From positions 4,092,001 to 4,156,000 of the forward strand of contig JAZHRO010000062.1 of the NCBI GenBank assembly GCA_037157565.1: DNA of 64,000 nt, in the 5' to 3' direction. Below the pieces are notes generated by a model. That model was not told where the DNA came from and did no database searches. It saw only the letters and a program-made list of their open reading frames with translations. The translations under genes and the position numbers were made by a program. This DNA comes from Thalassia testudinum. Its lineage: Eukaryota > Streptophyta > Magnoliopsida > Alismatales > Hydrocharitaceae. This document shows positions 44,091 to 54,553 of this stretch, piece after piece (positions within the stretch are counted from its first letter, which is position 1; each line of letters starts with the position of its first letter).

Positions 44091-44986
44091 CGATTCCCGG
44101 ATCCCTACAGGACCCGAGAACGGCTCACCTCGATTAATCCCAAGACCTAGTCATCCAACAAGAAATAACCAAAAGAAGGAAAATAAACCACATTCACACG
44201 TGCAATAACTAAGCGGAAGGAAAAATGAAACAGTAAAGGAAAGTAGAGCAACTATCTCAAAATATAGTACATGCCACCACAACAACAATAGAAAATAGAA
44301 AGTAACAAGAACAGTAATTTTAAAGTCCAGTACTCACAACTACAGCAGTAACAAAGAGCTGGAAAGAAAACTACTATAGCTGAGCTCGGCTGGGCCTAGC
44401 TCCCTCTGCAATCGAAAACTCGGGCTGCTCAACTCCTGGTCCTGAACAGGGTTACGAAAAGACAGAGTCAGCGAATGCTGAGTAGAGTGGTGTTTACATT
44501 ATTTATGTGCAAGTACAGTAAAAACAACAAGCAGGTTTTATTCTCATTTCTATTTATCTCATTTATGTATTTCTAGTTCACCTATTTCACAAAGAATCCA
44601 AGTATTTCTTAATCTTACTTGTTCCTCGTGGGAACAATCTTGATTGCAGTCTTTTCCATGGAGTAGAAGGTACACGTGGTGCTCTCCTGGCCAAAAGAGT
44701 CCCCCGCGGTAGTCCTACACCCAGTCAAATACCTCGAGGTCACTGTTGCAACGTAGCGGTGACTACGGCACGCGTGATAAGCGCACGGGTAGCTACCCCA
44801 CACTGGCACGTGGTTAGCCATTTCTGCTAACGGGTAAGCCTAAGGTACATCACGGAACAGTATAGGGCCTTTCCCTCTCAAAACAGGGGTCTCACCCCTC
44901 AGAACCAAACAAGGGTCTCGCCCCTCCACAGTCCGCGTACTCTCGTCCGACTCCCTCAGTTTGCCCAGCAGGCCTAACAAAGTCGG

Positions 44987-45150
44987 TGTAGGGTGGTTAG
45001 CTTAACCCCGGGCCCGGTGGGGTGGCTAGCTCCCTCCCTACACTAGTAGCATGCCTCGGTACCACGTACGCTAGGGCCAATAGGACTCGATGTAGAGTGG
45101 CCAATCCTAACCCCGGGTCTCAACCCAAGGGCAGCTAGCTCCGCTCTACA
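44987..45150. repeat. Tandem hairpin repeat in the chromovirus LTR, 104-bp period
   Basis: Unit 1 has TGTAGGG (44987-44993) pairing with CCCTACA (45036-45042). Unit 2 has TGTAGAG (45091-45097) pairing with CTCTACA (45144-45150). Both contain AACCCCGGG and GCTAGCTCC, and the stem change is compensated on both sides. Confidence 0.65.
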
Positions 45151-45518
45151 CTAAAAGGGACAGTTGCTCTCCTTGGTACCGTGTACACAAGGGCCAGCTC
45201 ACTTCCCGTCTACATTCCAGATTCCTTTCACACACAAGAGTTCTACTCCTAATTCCTCGTAGGGTTCATGCTCATATTCATCTCCGCGGGAGGAATGGGG
45301 GCCTGCATCTCAGATCTCGTCATATCCGCGGGCCCTGAACACGCCATCGGTTGGTAACCTATACCAGCGACTAATTTTCATCAGACGAGCTCAAAATAGT
45401 AGATACTCAACATGAACATGTAGGGAAACTCGAGTAGAAAACAGCGGTACTTCGTTTGCGGAAATCTGATTCCGTTTGGGTCGTAAACGGGCCAAAAACA
45501 CGATTACTTCCCAAAATC

Positions 45519-46449
45519 AGACATCTGGGACTAGTCCCAAACATCTTAAAAGATGTCAGATCTCACCTTGCACTTCCTACAACTGCTTCAGACGTCCAAA
45601 CTCACTCCACGACCATCTGGGGGCAGCTCTAGACGTCAAACAAGGCCTCCAGTCGTCTGGAAGTACCTCCGAACATCTGGGACGCGATCAGACGTCCAAA
45701 AGTACCTGGAAAAGTGCACCGTGCGCCTTCCCAAAGCCCTCACCTACGTACGAAAATTATAGGCACATCTTTATCCCAACATCTCCTGTACTACAATCTG
45801 CATGGCGAAAAGTAGTGTAGGAAGATACGTACCTCGTACGATATTGTGCTTTTAGACATCTGGCTTCATCTCCAGACGTCCTAGTACCTCTCCAGACGTC
45901 TGGTCGACGCTCCAGATGTCTGATACTAGAAAACTTCCAGTACCAAAACCTCCTCCGCGACGCTCCTCTCCTCGCAACGCCACCCGCAGTGCACCGTAGC
46001 AGCTTTAGCAACTGTAGAGGGCCGGGAGGCCACCTCCCCATGCCCCTCCTCCTCGCACACGTGCCCATCGCCGGCCGTGCGAGCTCTGCCGAGCTCTCGA
46101 AGGTCCTTCGACCTTCACGCTCTTCTTCCTCTCTCTCCCTCTCTCCCTCTCATTCTCCCTCGCTCACCCTCTCTCTCGTCACTCTCGTTCTCCCTCGCCA
46201 CGGCCGCAAGAGGGAGACGTTGGAGGTGGTGGTGGTTGGAGAGTGGTGTGAGGGTGGTGAGAAGAAGAGAAGGGAGGGTTTAAATAGAATGGGTTTAGGG
46301 TTTAAAGGGTGAGGGGTGTGGAGGAGAGAGAAGCTCTGCATGCCGCCCACGTGCAGAGCGTAGAGGAACATATGAAAATTCCCACTTTCAGACGTCCGAG
46401 CTTGTGTCCAGACTTCTGGACAGACGTCAGACCGAAACTCCAAATGTCT
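45519..46449. repeat. Decayed AGACGTC arrays with 20-bp and 12-bp spacing
   Basis: Clear or one- to two-mismatch copies start at 45519, 45539, 45551, 45590, 45631, 45651, 45671, 45690; at 45854, 45874, 45894, 45914; and at 46390, 46410, 46422, 46442. The second block is four copies at exactly 20 bp. The third shows the 20-12-20 pattern found in the Sirevirus LTR at 36243-36295. Confidence 0.7.
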
Positions 46450-46565
46450 TATCCGACTAAAAAGGCAACGAGTCATTTCAACATAACAAACTTAAAGGAA
46501 GTTTCATCCCCGAAATTTGAGCTAGCTAGGGTGCGGAAAAAGGAATGTAAAAATGCATAACAAAC

Positions 46566-46950
46566 TTAAAGAGGACAGAAGTAGGTCCGAAGAAACATAC
46601 CCTCAAAAAGCTCCGGGTACCACTCTTGCATCATCACCTCAGGCTCCCAAGTCGCCTCCTCGTACCGCTGGCTTCTCCATAAAACCTTCACCAGTGGTAC
46701 TTGTTTCCGTCTCAGACTCCAGACGGCTCTGTCTAGTATCTGTACTGGTCTCTCGGGATAGGTCAGGTCATCCCCCACCTCGACGCTCTTGTGGCTCAGA
46801 ATGTGACTGGGATTGGCAACATACTTCCTGAGGTTGGACACGTAGAACATGTCATGCACTCCAGAAAGCTGGGGAGGAAGGGAAAGTCGGTAAGCAACGG
46901 GTCCTACCCACCCCAAGACTTTCAATAATTTGACTTGGAGATACATGAAA
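46566..46950 (-). pseudogene. Chromovirus 2 integrase C-terminus with chromodomain
   Basis: Minus-strand reading gives VGPVAYRLSLPPQLSGVHDMFYVSNLRKYVANPSHILS, then the chromodomain ILDRAVWSLRRKQVPLVKVLWRSQRYEEATWEPEVMMQEWYPELF. Chromodomains target integration to marked heterochromatin. The frame is open here. The upstream integrase core is displaced to 51391-51880 by E5. Confidence 0.88.
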
Positions 46951-46954
46951 AGAA

Positions 46955-48357
46955 AGGAGTAGAAAAGTTGTGCCTGACCACATGTCTCGCCTTCCACTTA
47001 ATGACTCTCTATCTGGAGACATCCACGAGACATTTCCCGATGAAGCCCTTATGGCGGTAACACCAACTTCAGCTTGGTATGCTGATACCGTAAATTACTT
47101 GGTCACTGGAGAAACTCCTGGCTCTTGGGATGAGCAGAAAAGAAAGAGATTCATTTCCCAAGCTAGATGCTTTCATTGGGAACAGCCGAAATTATTTAGA
47201 ATTGGACAAGACCAAGTATTGAGACGATGTGTACCTGAAGAGGAACAACAAAGTGTGTCGAGTTTTTGCCATGAACTTCATTGTGGAGGACACTTTGGCA
47301 CTAAGAAAACTGCTTTTAAGGTTCTCTAATCCGATTTTTGGTGGCCTTCGTTATTTAAGGATTCTCATAATTTTGTTAAGGCCTATATTAGATGTCAACG
47401 TACTAGAACAATTGGGAAGAGGAATGAGATGCCTCAACACCCTATTCAATCTGTTGAAATTTTTGATGTGTGGGGAATTGACTTTATGGGCCCCTTCCCT
47501 TCGTCCCATGGTTATGAATATATCTTGGTGGCAGTTGATTATGTCTCTAAATGGATAGAGGCCATTCCTACGCTCACAAATGACCACTCTGTGGTTTTGA
47601 AATTTGTGAAGGCCAATATCATATCTCGTTTTGACTGTCCTAAGACCATTATAAGTGATGGGGGACCTCATTTTCGAAACCACCACTTCAATCGGCTAAT
47701 CAGGAGTCTGGGAGTGACTCACAAGGTTGCTACCCCTTACCATCCTCAGACAAGTGGCTAGGTTGAAGTGTTGAATAGGGAGCTAAAAGATATTTTAGAA
47801 AAGACCGTTAGAGCTGATAAGAAAGGCTGGTCCCAAAAGCTCGATGATGCTTTGTGGGTGTATCGAATGGCCTATAAGACCCCTTTGGGTACATCTCCCT
47901 TTCGGATTATGTATGGGAAAGCATGCCATTTACCCATTGAGCTGGAACATAGGGCACTTTGGGCTATTAGAAGTGTTAACGTGGATTTAGAAAAGGTGGG
48001 TAAGGCATGACTTCTGGAATTAAGTGAGCTTGAGGAGCTGAGGAATGATGCCTATGACACCTCTCAAGCTTATAAAGAGAGAACTAAGGCCTTGCATGAA
48101 AAGTATATCCTTAGAAGACCTTTGAGCCTAACCAACAAGTCTGGCTTTTCAATTCCAGACTTAAGCTTTTTCCAGGAAAATTAAAATCTCATTGGGATGG
48201 GCCTTACATAATCACTAAAGTGTTTCCACATGAAGCTGTGGAGATTAAGAGCCCTTCCTCTTTAGCAACTCCCTTGATCGTCAACAGTCAACGGTTAAAA
48301 CCATATATTACTTTGGATGGCCATCTGGTTGACAAGATCACTCTTGAAGAGCCTTAG
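46955..48357 (+). pseudogene. E5 RNase H end and integrase, 5'-truncated
   Basis: Begins abruptly within the RNase H tail (VVPDHMSRL) and continues with DTVNYLVTGETPGSWDEQKRKRF and the integrase zinc finger (CHELHCGGHFG, then [14 protein letters not shown]). The core has [31 protein letters not shown] and a TAG at 47759-47761 just before the catalytic VEV Glu. A further stop is at 47327. The C-terminus is [28 protein letters not shown] 48008, and a one-base frameshift near 48120. The end is TAG 48355-48357. Gag, protease and RT are absent. Confidence 0.88.
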
Positions 48358-49622
48358 CTCCTACCATTCTCCGCCTCAGGTAATATCTTCCTTTAACTGT
48401 TTTGTTTCCAATGAGGACATTGTTTGAACCAAGCATGGGGGAGAACACTTGAGGGATCTGTTTATAGCATGTCTACATTTTGCATTCATTCATGCATATT
48501 GCATTAAATATATATATATATTATTGAGCTTAACTGGCTGGGCCCTGCATTCTTAAGCAAATCAAAACTCTAGGTTAGACTAAGTTGATTCTAGGTGTCG
48601 AACTTTAGAAGCTAAATGAGCTACTAGCTTTAGACCTTTAGGATCCTTTGTGGACTTAAAAACTTAAGTAGGAGTTAAGTTGCGGATCATTCCTCAAGAG
48701 GTTGAGGAAGAAAAGCTAAGGATTGAGTTAAAAGGCGGGGTAGTACCTGGAGCCTTGTTCTACCTTTTGGTTTACAGGCCCTTGTAACCCAAGCATCCAA
48801 ATTTCACACACACTTGGTCTTGTGTAAGTAAGTGATCACCTTAATTCCTTTCTTAAAAGAAATTTGGTTCTCTTAGTTTTGACTTAGGAGAAGCTTGAAA
48901 ACACAATTTGACTGGAAGAGTTCCTACCGCAGGAGAGGTGGAGTATATACTCATCTTGATGATGCGATGATAACATGTTACCTCCTCGGCTCTTGTCTCT
49001 TAGGATATCCATCCTACTGGGGGCATGTAAGCGCATTGTGAGGTTCAAGTACCATGGGTGGCCCTATCTCAAAGTGTCGATTACCACAGGCCTGAATTCG
49101 CTTAAGAAATCCATGGGTGATACTATCTCGAAGTGTCGATTGCCAGGATTTCTTGGGGTCGCTATGGGCGGTGCTATCTCGAAGCATCGAAAGCCAGGCA
49201 CCCTTCGAGGTACGGTGATGGGGACAATGAATCCGACACAGACCGTGTTGATAGCTGATCCAATGTTAGACTTAGAGGAATCAAACAAATATATATATAT
49301 ATATTAAAAAAAATCATTTTTCCTTTCTAGGTTGGCAATCATACCAACCTCAAATAACTCAAACCAATGCACATGCACGGATGCTTTAATCTCAGGGTTC
49401 AATAAACCTTAGGGTAGAGTTAGAAATCAGGGAAACTTGTACCTGCAACTCGTCTTTAGCTAACCTAGTCTGTAACTTAGTAACTACTTGGGAACCTTAA
49501 GTCTAAAGCCTGAACTCAACATGCTTCTAAAGGAAGACCGATTGGGTTGGCTAGTCTACTTAGAGTGCTAGGTTCTTGCTTAGATTTGCTAGGGACTAGC
49601 AAAAACTAGGCATAGGGGTATT
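48358..49622 (+). other. E5 non-coding 3' region
   Basis: Contains, in order, a CAATG-AGGA-CATTG hairpin (48409-48422) with AGCATGGGGGAG, a TA microsatellite (48510-48525), a triple-hairpin module (49052-49198), a second TA run (49288-49305), and a TTGCTAG-GGA-CTAGCAA hairpin (49586-49602) followed by AGGCATAGGGGTA at the LTR edge. No ORF is supported. Confidence 0.75.
49052..49198 (+). repeat. Triple-hairpin module of E5
   Basis: Three units, each (C)CATGGG, a 7-nt stem arm, a 7-nt loop, the complementary arm, and GCCAGG or similar. Unit 1 (49052): TGGCCCT/AGTGTCG, loop ATCTCAA. Unit 2 (49111): TGATACT/AGTGTCG, loop ATCTCGA. Unit 3 (49162): CGGTGCT/AGCATCG, loop ATCTCGA. Spacings are 59 and 51 nt. 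E4 has the same triplet. Confidence 0.75.
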
Positions 49623-51390
49623 TGATTAGCCCATATTTGTGGACTATTTAAGTATTTAAGTGCCTAGACATTAAGTTAATTCTAACATTTATTTAGCATG
49701 CATTAGGATGTAAATAGATTAATTTATATTTCTAATTTAATTACATAATTCCTGCATTGCATTCATAATAAAAGGCATTTGGAATTGACTTAGAATGGCA
49801 TTACGTGCATTACATGCATTGTTTCAATTAACATAGAACTTAAGGATTTATGTATAAATAATCTGAATATTTTATTTTATTAATTCTTCTTCCCGCAGGC
49901 AACCGCTCCACTTCCTCCACCTACGCGTTCAATCTTCGCCAGCTGCTTACACTCAAGACCCCATTCATGGAGGAGCAGGAGAGATGGATCTGGTTGGAGG
50001 CAGTTGCGACTACAAGGGAGAGGAGGAGGCAGCTGTGCTCGTGGAGGCCACCACCCCTTTCCTCACTGCGTAGAGAACTTTGTTTCTCATCCACACCTCA
50101 CCACCGGCCTCAACCGCAGCAGTACGACTCCACCACCGTGGGCGTGTGTTGTGACAGCCCACACTGCCAAGAGTCCTTGCATCACCATGCTTCATCTTCC
50201 CTTCCACGCGCAACTCCCAACTACTGCACGCACCTCGCCAGCTCCCTACCCATGCACCTCCTACAGTACACACCTTGCACGCACCTGCACTCCACCAACT
50301 GTGCGAGCCCCTACCGTACGCACCCCCCTCGCCACACAAAGCATGCACAGCAGCACGCCCTCCAGCACCATTCCCACACCCGCTGCTGTTGCGTGCACAC
50401 GCTGCCCGCAGCAACAGTCACGCGCCCTTCGCAGCCAAAGCCGCACGCCCAGCAGCAGCAACTGGCCTCACCCACCAACAGCGCGCACATAGCGTGCTCT
50501 ACTCCAGCCAGTGTAGCCGCCTGTGCACACGCCTGGCTCCTTCTTCTTCCTCTTCTTCTTCTTCTCTACCGACCGAAGGTACCCAAAGCCACCACAAACG
50601 CAGCCATCAAATCTGGCCATGAAACTTCGTGTCGGGAACTCCATCGGACTCACCTCGACTCCTCGAGCACAACCACGCTTCCGGCCGCACCGACCACCCG
50701 ATGGCCGGTCGAAGAGCCTCACCACCGACGGCTTCTTCCACTCTGGCCAGCGACCACTGACGACAGTTCAGAGTGCACCACCACCATTGGAAATCTCTCG
50801 TCGCACTTATCCTTCTCCAAGCTTCCCGCGGGTCGCCATCGCCTCCTCTTCGCGCACGCACAAAGGAACCAAATCCTTTGTTTTTGGGTTAATTAATATT
50901 TACATTTGAATGCCATTGCCAAATTTTCATTTTTATTTTAATATTTGATATATTGAGTGAAATTACAACTTCATGCTCATGCATTCTCACAATTGCTTGA
51001 CTTTTGTTATTCACATCTTTTGACATTGGTTTTGGATTAAGATGTACACAAATTCTCTCTAATGCATGTGCAATTGGAAATTACAGAGATTCATCACATA
51101 TTTATTGAATATTTCAATAAGGAAAAATTGCACATATAACCTTACATTTTCGAGTTATTATGTGTCTTCTTTTCGTCGCATTTCATGTCAAATTTGACTA
51201 TGGATTTCGCACTTGATTGAACGAATACGAGAAAAATATTCGTGAATTTATTGCGTCATTGTCTCCTTGTGGACATGACCCACTCTTCTGTGAGTGGTTT
51301 AATTTTTATTTTAATTATTTTGTTAAGCAGTTTTCCACCACTTTGTTACTAAAATGACAAATCATCTTATTCACATTATTCGAAAGTGAA
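49623..51390 (+). repeat. E5 3' LTR
   Basis: Starts TGATTAGCCCATATTTGTGG right after the E5 purine tract. AT-rich ends flank a GC-rich core (49900-50880). A U5-like CTCCTTGTGGACATGACCC is at about 51270-51288. The right edge is placed where chromovirus integrase sequence resumes (about 51390). Long ORFs in the GC-rich core occur on both strands and are not considered genes. Confidence 0.72.
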
Positions 51391-51880
51391 AACCATCTTA
51401 TCACCTCCCACTTGGTCCCCACCTTGACCCAATTCAAGGGTGCAGTACACCTCCGTCCGTACAGAGCCTCGTAAGGTGCCATGCCGATGCTTAAGTGGTA
51501 ATTGTTATTGTATACAAATTCTACCAGGGGTAAATGCCCCTCCTAAGAGCCTCTCCAGTCTAGTACATAGGCGCGCAGAAGGTCCTCAAGTGTCTGTTTG
51601 GTGCGCTCTGATTGCCCATCCATCTAGGGGTGGTAGGAGATACTGAACCTCAAACGTGTCCCCAAGGCCTGCTGAAACTCAGCCTAAAACGAGTATCCCT
51701 GTTGGATACAATCTCACGTGGGACTCCGTGCAGGCGCACCACATCTCTGATGTATCACTTTGCTAGCTGTGCTGGCCCAAAAGTGACTCGGATCGGCAAA
51801 AATCGTGCCATCTTCGTCAACCGGTCTACGATCACCCAAACTGCGTCGTGTCCCCGCTGGGCAACTAGTAGACCCACCAT
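51391..51880 (-). pseudogene. Chromovirus 2 integrase core
   Basis: Minus strand reads VWVIVDRLTKMARFLPI (first catalytic Asp), VPREIVSNRDTRF (second Asp), then, frameshifted, DGQSERTKQTLEDLLRA with the catalytic Glu, YNNNYHLSIGMAPYEALYGRRCTAPLNW. It is the upstream neighbour of 46566-46950 in the intact gene. Both ends are cut by other elements: E5 on the left and the E4 LTR on the right. Confidence 0.85.
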
Positions 51881-54553
51881 TGTTTATCGCGCTTGATCGG
51901 GTTTTAAAGAATAACACGTTGTAATATAGCCGAAAAAGCGTTCAAACAAATAGAGAATTTTATTACTCGAAAATCGGAATATCCGAGGTCGAACACAGGG
52001 AGCAATCCAAGTACTTTTAAAAAAATTAGAGAATACAACTTTTAAATAAAAGACAATTGATTCACAGAGAGATTTAAAAGGAAATTGCTAAGAGAGAACA
52101 GGATTGGACGTCTGATTTCTATATCAGACGCCTTAAATGTAAGGCTTCTTGCTGTTCTTCTTCTTCTTGCGTGTGCCTCTGATCTTCTTCTTCCTTTTCT
52201 GCCTTGCTTCTTTCTCTTCTGTCTTCCTTATTTCTTGGTCTTCTTCTTCTTCTTCTTTGGATTCTCTTCTCTTTTCTTTTCTTCTGCGAAGGCTTTTTCT
52301 TCCTTGGTCTTTCTGCCTTGCCTTCTTTTCTTCTTTCTGCCTCGCTCAGCCTCCTCTTGAGAGTTTCTTCTTCTTCTCTTCTCCTTCCTGCTGCTGAGCT
52401 TCTTCTCTTCAGTGCTCAACCTGCCTGTGGACAAGACAGCAAAACCTACCCTGTCCCTCTACCCGCACGTCTCTCTCTCTCTGAGAATCACTCACAGGAT
52501 GCTCTACCAGAGCCGCAGGTAATCGGGTCAGGTAGCGTATCCGGGACCAGGCGCATCGGTGTGAGGGTGATGCGCGAGGTGTGCTCAGATAGGGTTGGGT
52601 CAGATCCCGCTAGATCCGCGAGGTGAAACCGCGGACGAGGCGAGCGTTAGGTGAGAGACCTCACCCCTGTGCGTTCGGAGGCGATAAGAGAATAACACAA
52701 ATTCAATTTAAACCGTACCTGTGCCTCGTAGATTATCGATCTGCTCTTGCGCGCACCCGCAGAACTCTCTTCGTCGATTGACAACGCTACGGACTTCGTT
52801 GCATTGTTCATTGGGTCAGATAGCTTCGCAGTGCTTGCCCGAGTCAGCTGCACCTGAAGCCTAGCCGTCCTAAAGCCTGGAGCTGCTTCGCGTCACCGTC
52901 AATGGCGGCAGGGGCTTGAAAACTATCAGACACAAAACAAGCCTCTCGGCTTAATCAGATCACCGGAGGACCTTCGCCGTGGCACGGAGAAGGTGGTGCA
53001 AGGTGCAGCAGGTCGTGGGATGACCTAGGCGTGCGTGCCTAGGTCATCCTGTGACTGGAGGTGTGGGTGTGTTCGGGGGGGTGTTGAGGGGGTGTAGAGC
53101 GGTAGTGGATGGGCAAAGGATGTTCCTTGTGGTGAGGCGAAGCCTCTGAGTTGGTCGGCGAGTCGTGCGAAAGTGTGGAGCGACGGGAGCGATTCGCTGG
53201 AGGTTGGTCGGAGGGATGGAAGATGGCGGTGGTCAGGTGTGGTCGAGGGGTAATTAAATGAAATGCAAGGGGGAAAAGAGAGAGAGGAAGATGGGGAACA
53301 TATCTGGACTGTTGTGGGAGAGAAGGAGGCAGCGGAGTGGATGGCTCGTAGCTGCCGTCGTCGGAGAAGAAGCACCCTGAGGGAGAGAGCGGCGACGAGG
53401 AAGAGGTCGGGGAAACGCGCGCTTGGTACGGCGCGACGCGGGAGGAGGAGGCGAAGTAGACTCTGCTACTGGTATGGCAACAGAGCGACGAGAAGGAGGG
53501 GAGGAGGTTTCCAGAGCTTGCGGGTTCCTTGGCCGGAGATGGAAGAGAAGAAAATTTGGGGGAATCTCCGCCAAGACAAGTCTGAATTTGAGCGGCCAGA
53601 CTTGGGGATTCTTTTATAGTGCTGGCCGAACTTTCTAGTGCGTGGAGGGCGCGCAATCATCTCCGACGACTCGCTGGAGAAGGAAAGTGGGTGGATACCC
53701 AAATCTCTCATGCGTTCGCATGAGAGATTGGGATCAAATCAAAGATCATGGCAGGCCTCAGATGGGAGGGAATTCCTTAGAGAATCTCCCTTCCATTTCT
53801 AGGAGGGGATCTCTGAGGAATCAGAGAGTATTCCCTCTCTAATCCTCTCCGGAGAAGGATTCTGCCCCAATAATGGTGGAAGGACCTGATTGTAAGGTTG
53901 GCGACGAAGTTAGGGGGCTCTCTGTGATGATTTTCAAAAGATAGGGACCAAATTGTGATTTGGGTGTACTAAATTGCAAAGTAGGTCAAGATGACCTCCC
54001 CTTAGGTCCAAATTTTGGTATAAACCTAATTTGGACCTAAGGAATCCAATGGGAAGTTGGATTTTAGATTTGACCACGTTTGATTGGATATTTTGCATAA
54101 AAACCCAAATTAGGTTAATTGATGAGCTAAGACCCTAATCTAGGTCAAACTGGGTTCCAAAGGCCAAATTAAGTGTTCTAAACCATAGGGGATATTTTTC
54201 CATGATTTTTAGAGGGTTTAATTGATTTTTATCCTGACTGGAACCTTGTTGATTTAAGCGGGTCTGTTTTAGGGTTATCAAATGTCATTTAATTCCTGGA
54301 TTGCACATAAACCCATTTCTGATTGACTCAACCCACTTTTTATCTTATTTAGACCATTTGACCTATGTTTTGCCTCTGAGAAATCCCGTTTATGTACTGC
54401 AATGGTAAAATTACAGTTTTAACCTTTATTTCATGTTTTCTTCCTAGAACACTTATTCCTTCATTTATGCCCTCTTCTAGGTTATGTAGGAGCTTTTATT
54501 CTCTTTATTGGGTCAAAATGAGCTAGTTATAGCTCATGATGAGGCTCTCATCA
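51881..54553 (-). repeat. E4 3' LTR, 2.67 kb
   Basis: On the minus strand it starts TGATGAGAGCCTCATCA right after the PPT and ends ...GCGATAAACA at 51881. It contains a promoter TATAAAAG (plus coordinates 53611-53618), a GC-rich R/U5 region, a CTT-rich stretch (52150-52400) and a U5 box near 51985-52005. A pair of AGACGTCT-like sites lies at 52106-52133. Inserted in chromovirus 2 integrase; the flank is ACCAT at 51876-51880. Confidence 0.8.
53611..53618 (-). promoter_or_regulatory. TATA box of the E4 LTR
   Basis: TATAAAAG on the minus strand. The same box occurs at 63431 in the related plus-strand LTR, about 0.94 kb from each LTR start. Confidence 0.7.

Larger units (their letters stand above)
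44091..46488 (-). repeat. Chromovirus 2 3' LTR (Tekay/Del-like)
   Basis: 2,398 bp bounded by TGTTACG...CATAACA, whose ends TGTTA/TAACA form the terminal inverted repeat. It lies directly downstream (minus strand) of a chromodomain-containing pol end, after a FRGRNF-like AAATTTCGGGGATGAAAC block (46503-46520). Internally it has a tandem hairpin repeat (44987-45150), AGACGTC motif arrays (45519-46449) and a CT-rich region at 46110-46190. The family name rests on LTR-end and chromodomain resemblance. Confidence 0.78.

Noticed and set aside
45989..46476. Overlapping ORFs of 68-108 codons with Leu/Ser-rich sequence
   Set aside because: They come from the CT-rich stretch of the chromovirus 2 LTR and are open in several frames.
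49967..50896. 309-codon ORF, plus strand
   Set aside because: Lies wholly within the E5 LTR. The amino-acid sequence is low-complexity (Ser, His, Thr, Pro) and other frames on both strands are equally open, as expected for GC-rich DNA.
52085..52626. Phe/Leu/Ser-rich ORFs resembling membrane proteins
   Set aside because: Produced by a CTT/TTC-rich simple-sequence tract within the E4 LTR; open in three frames.
53039..53656. 205-codon ORF (minus) and overlapping 118-codon ORF (plus) in the E4 LTR
   Set aside because: Within the GC-rich region of an LTR. The related LTR at 62494 does not preserve the same protein, and no motif is recognised.
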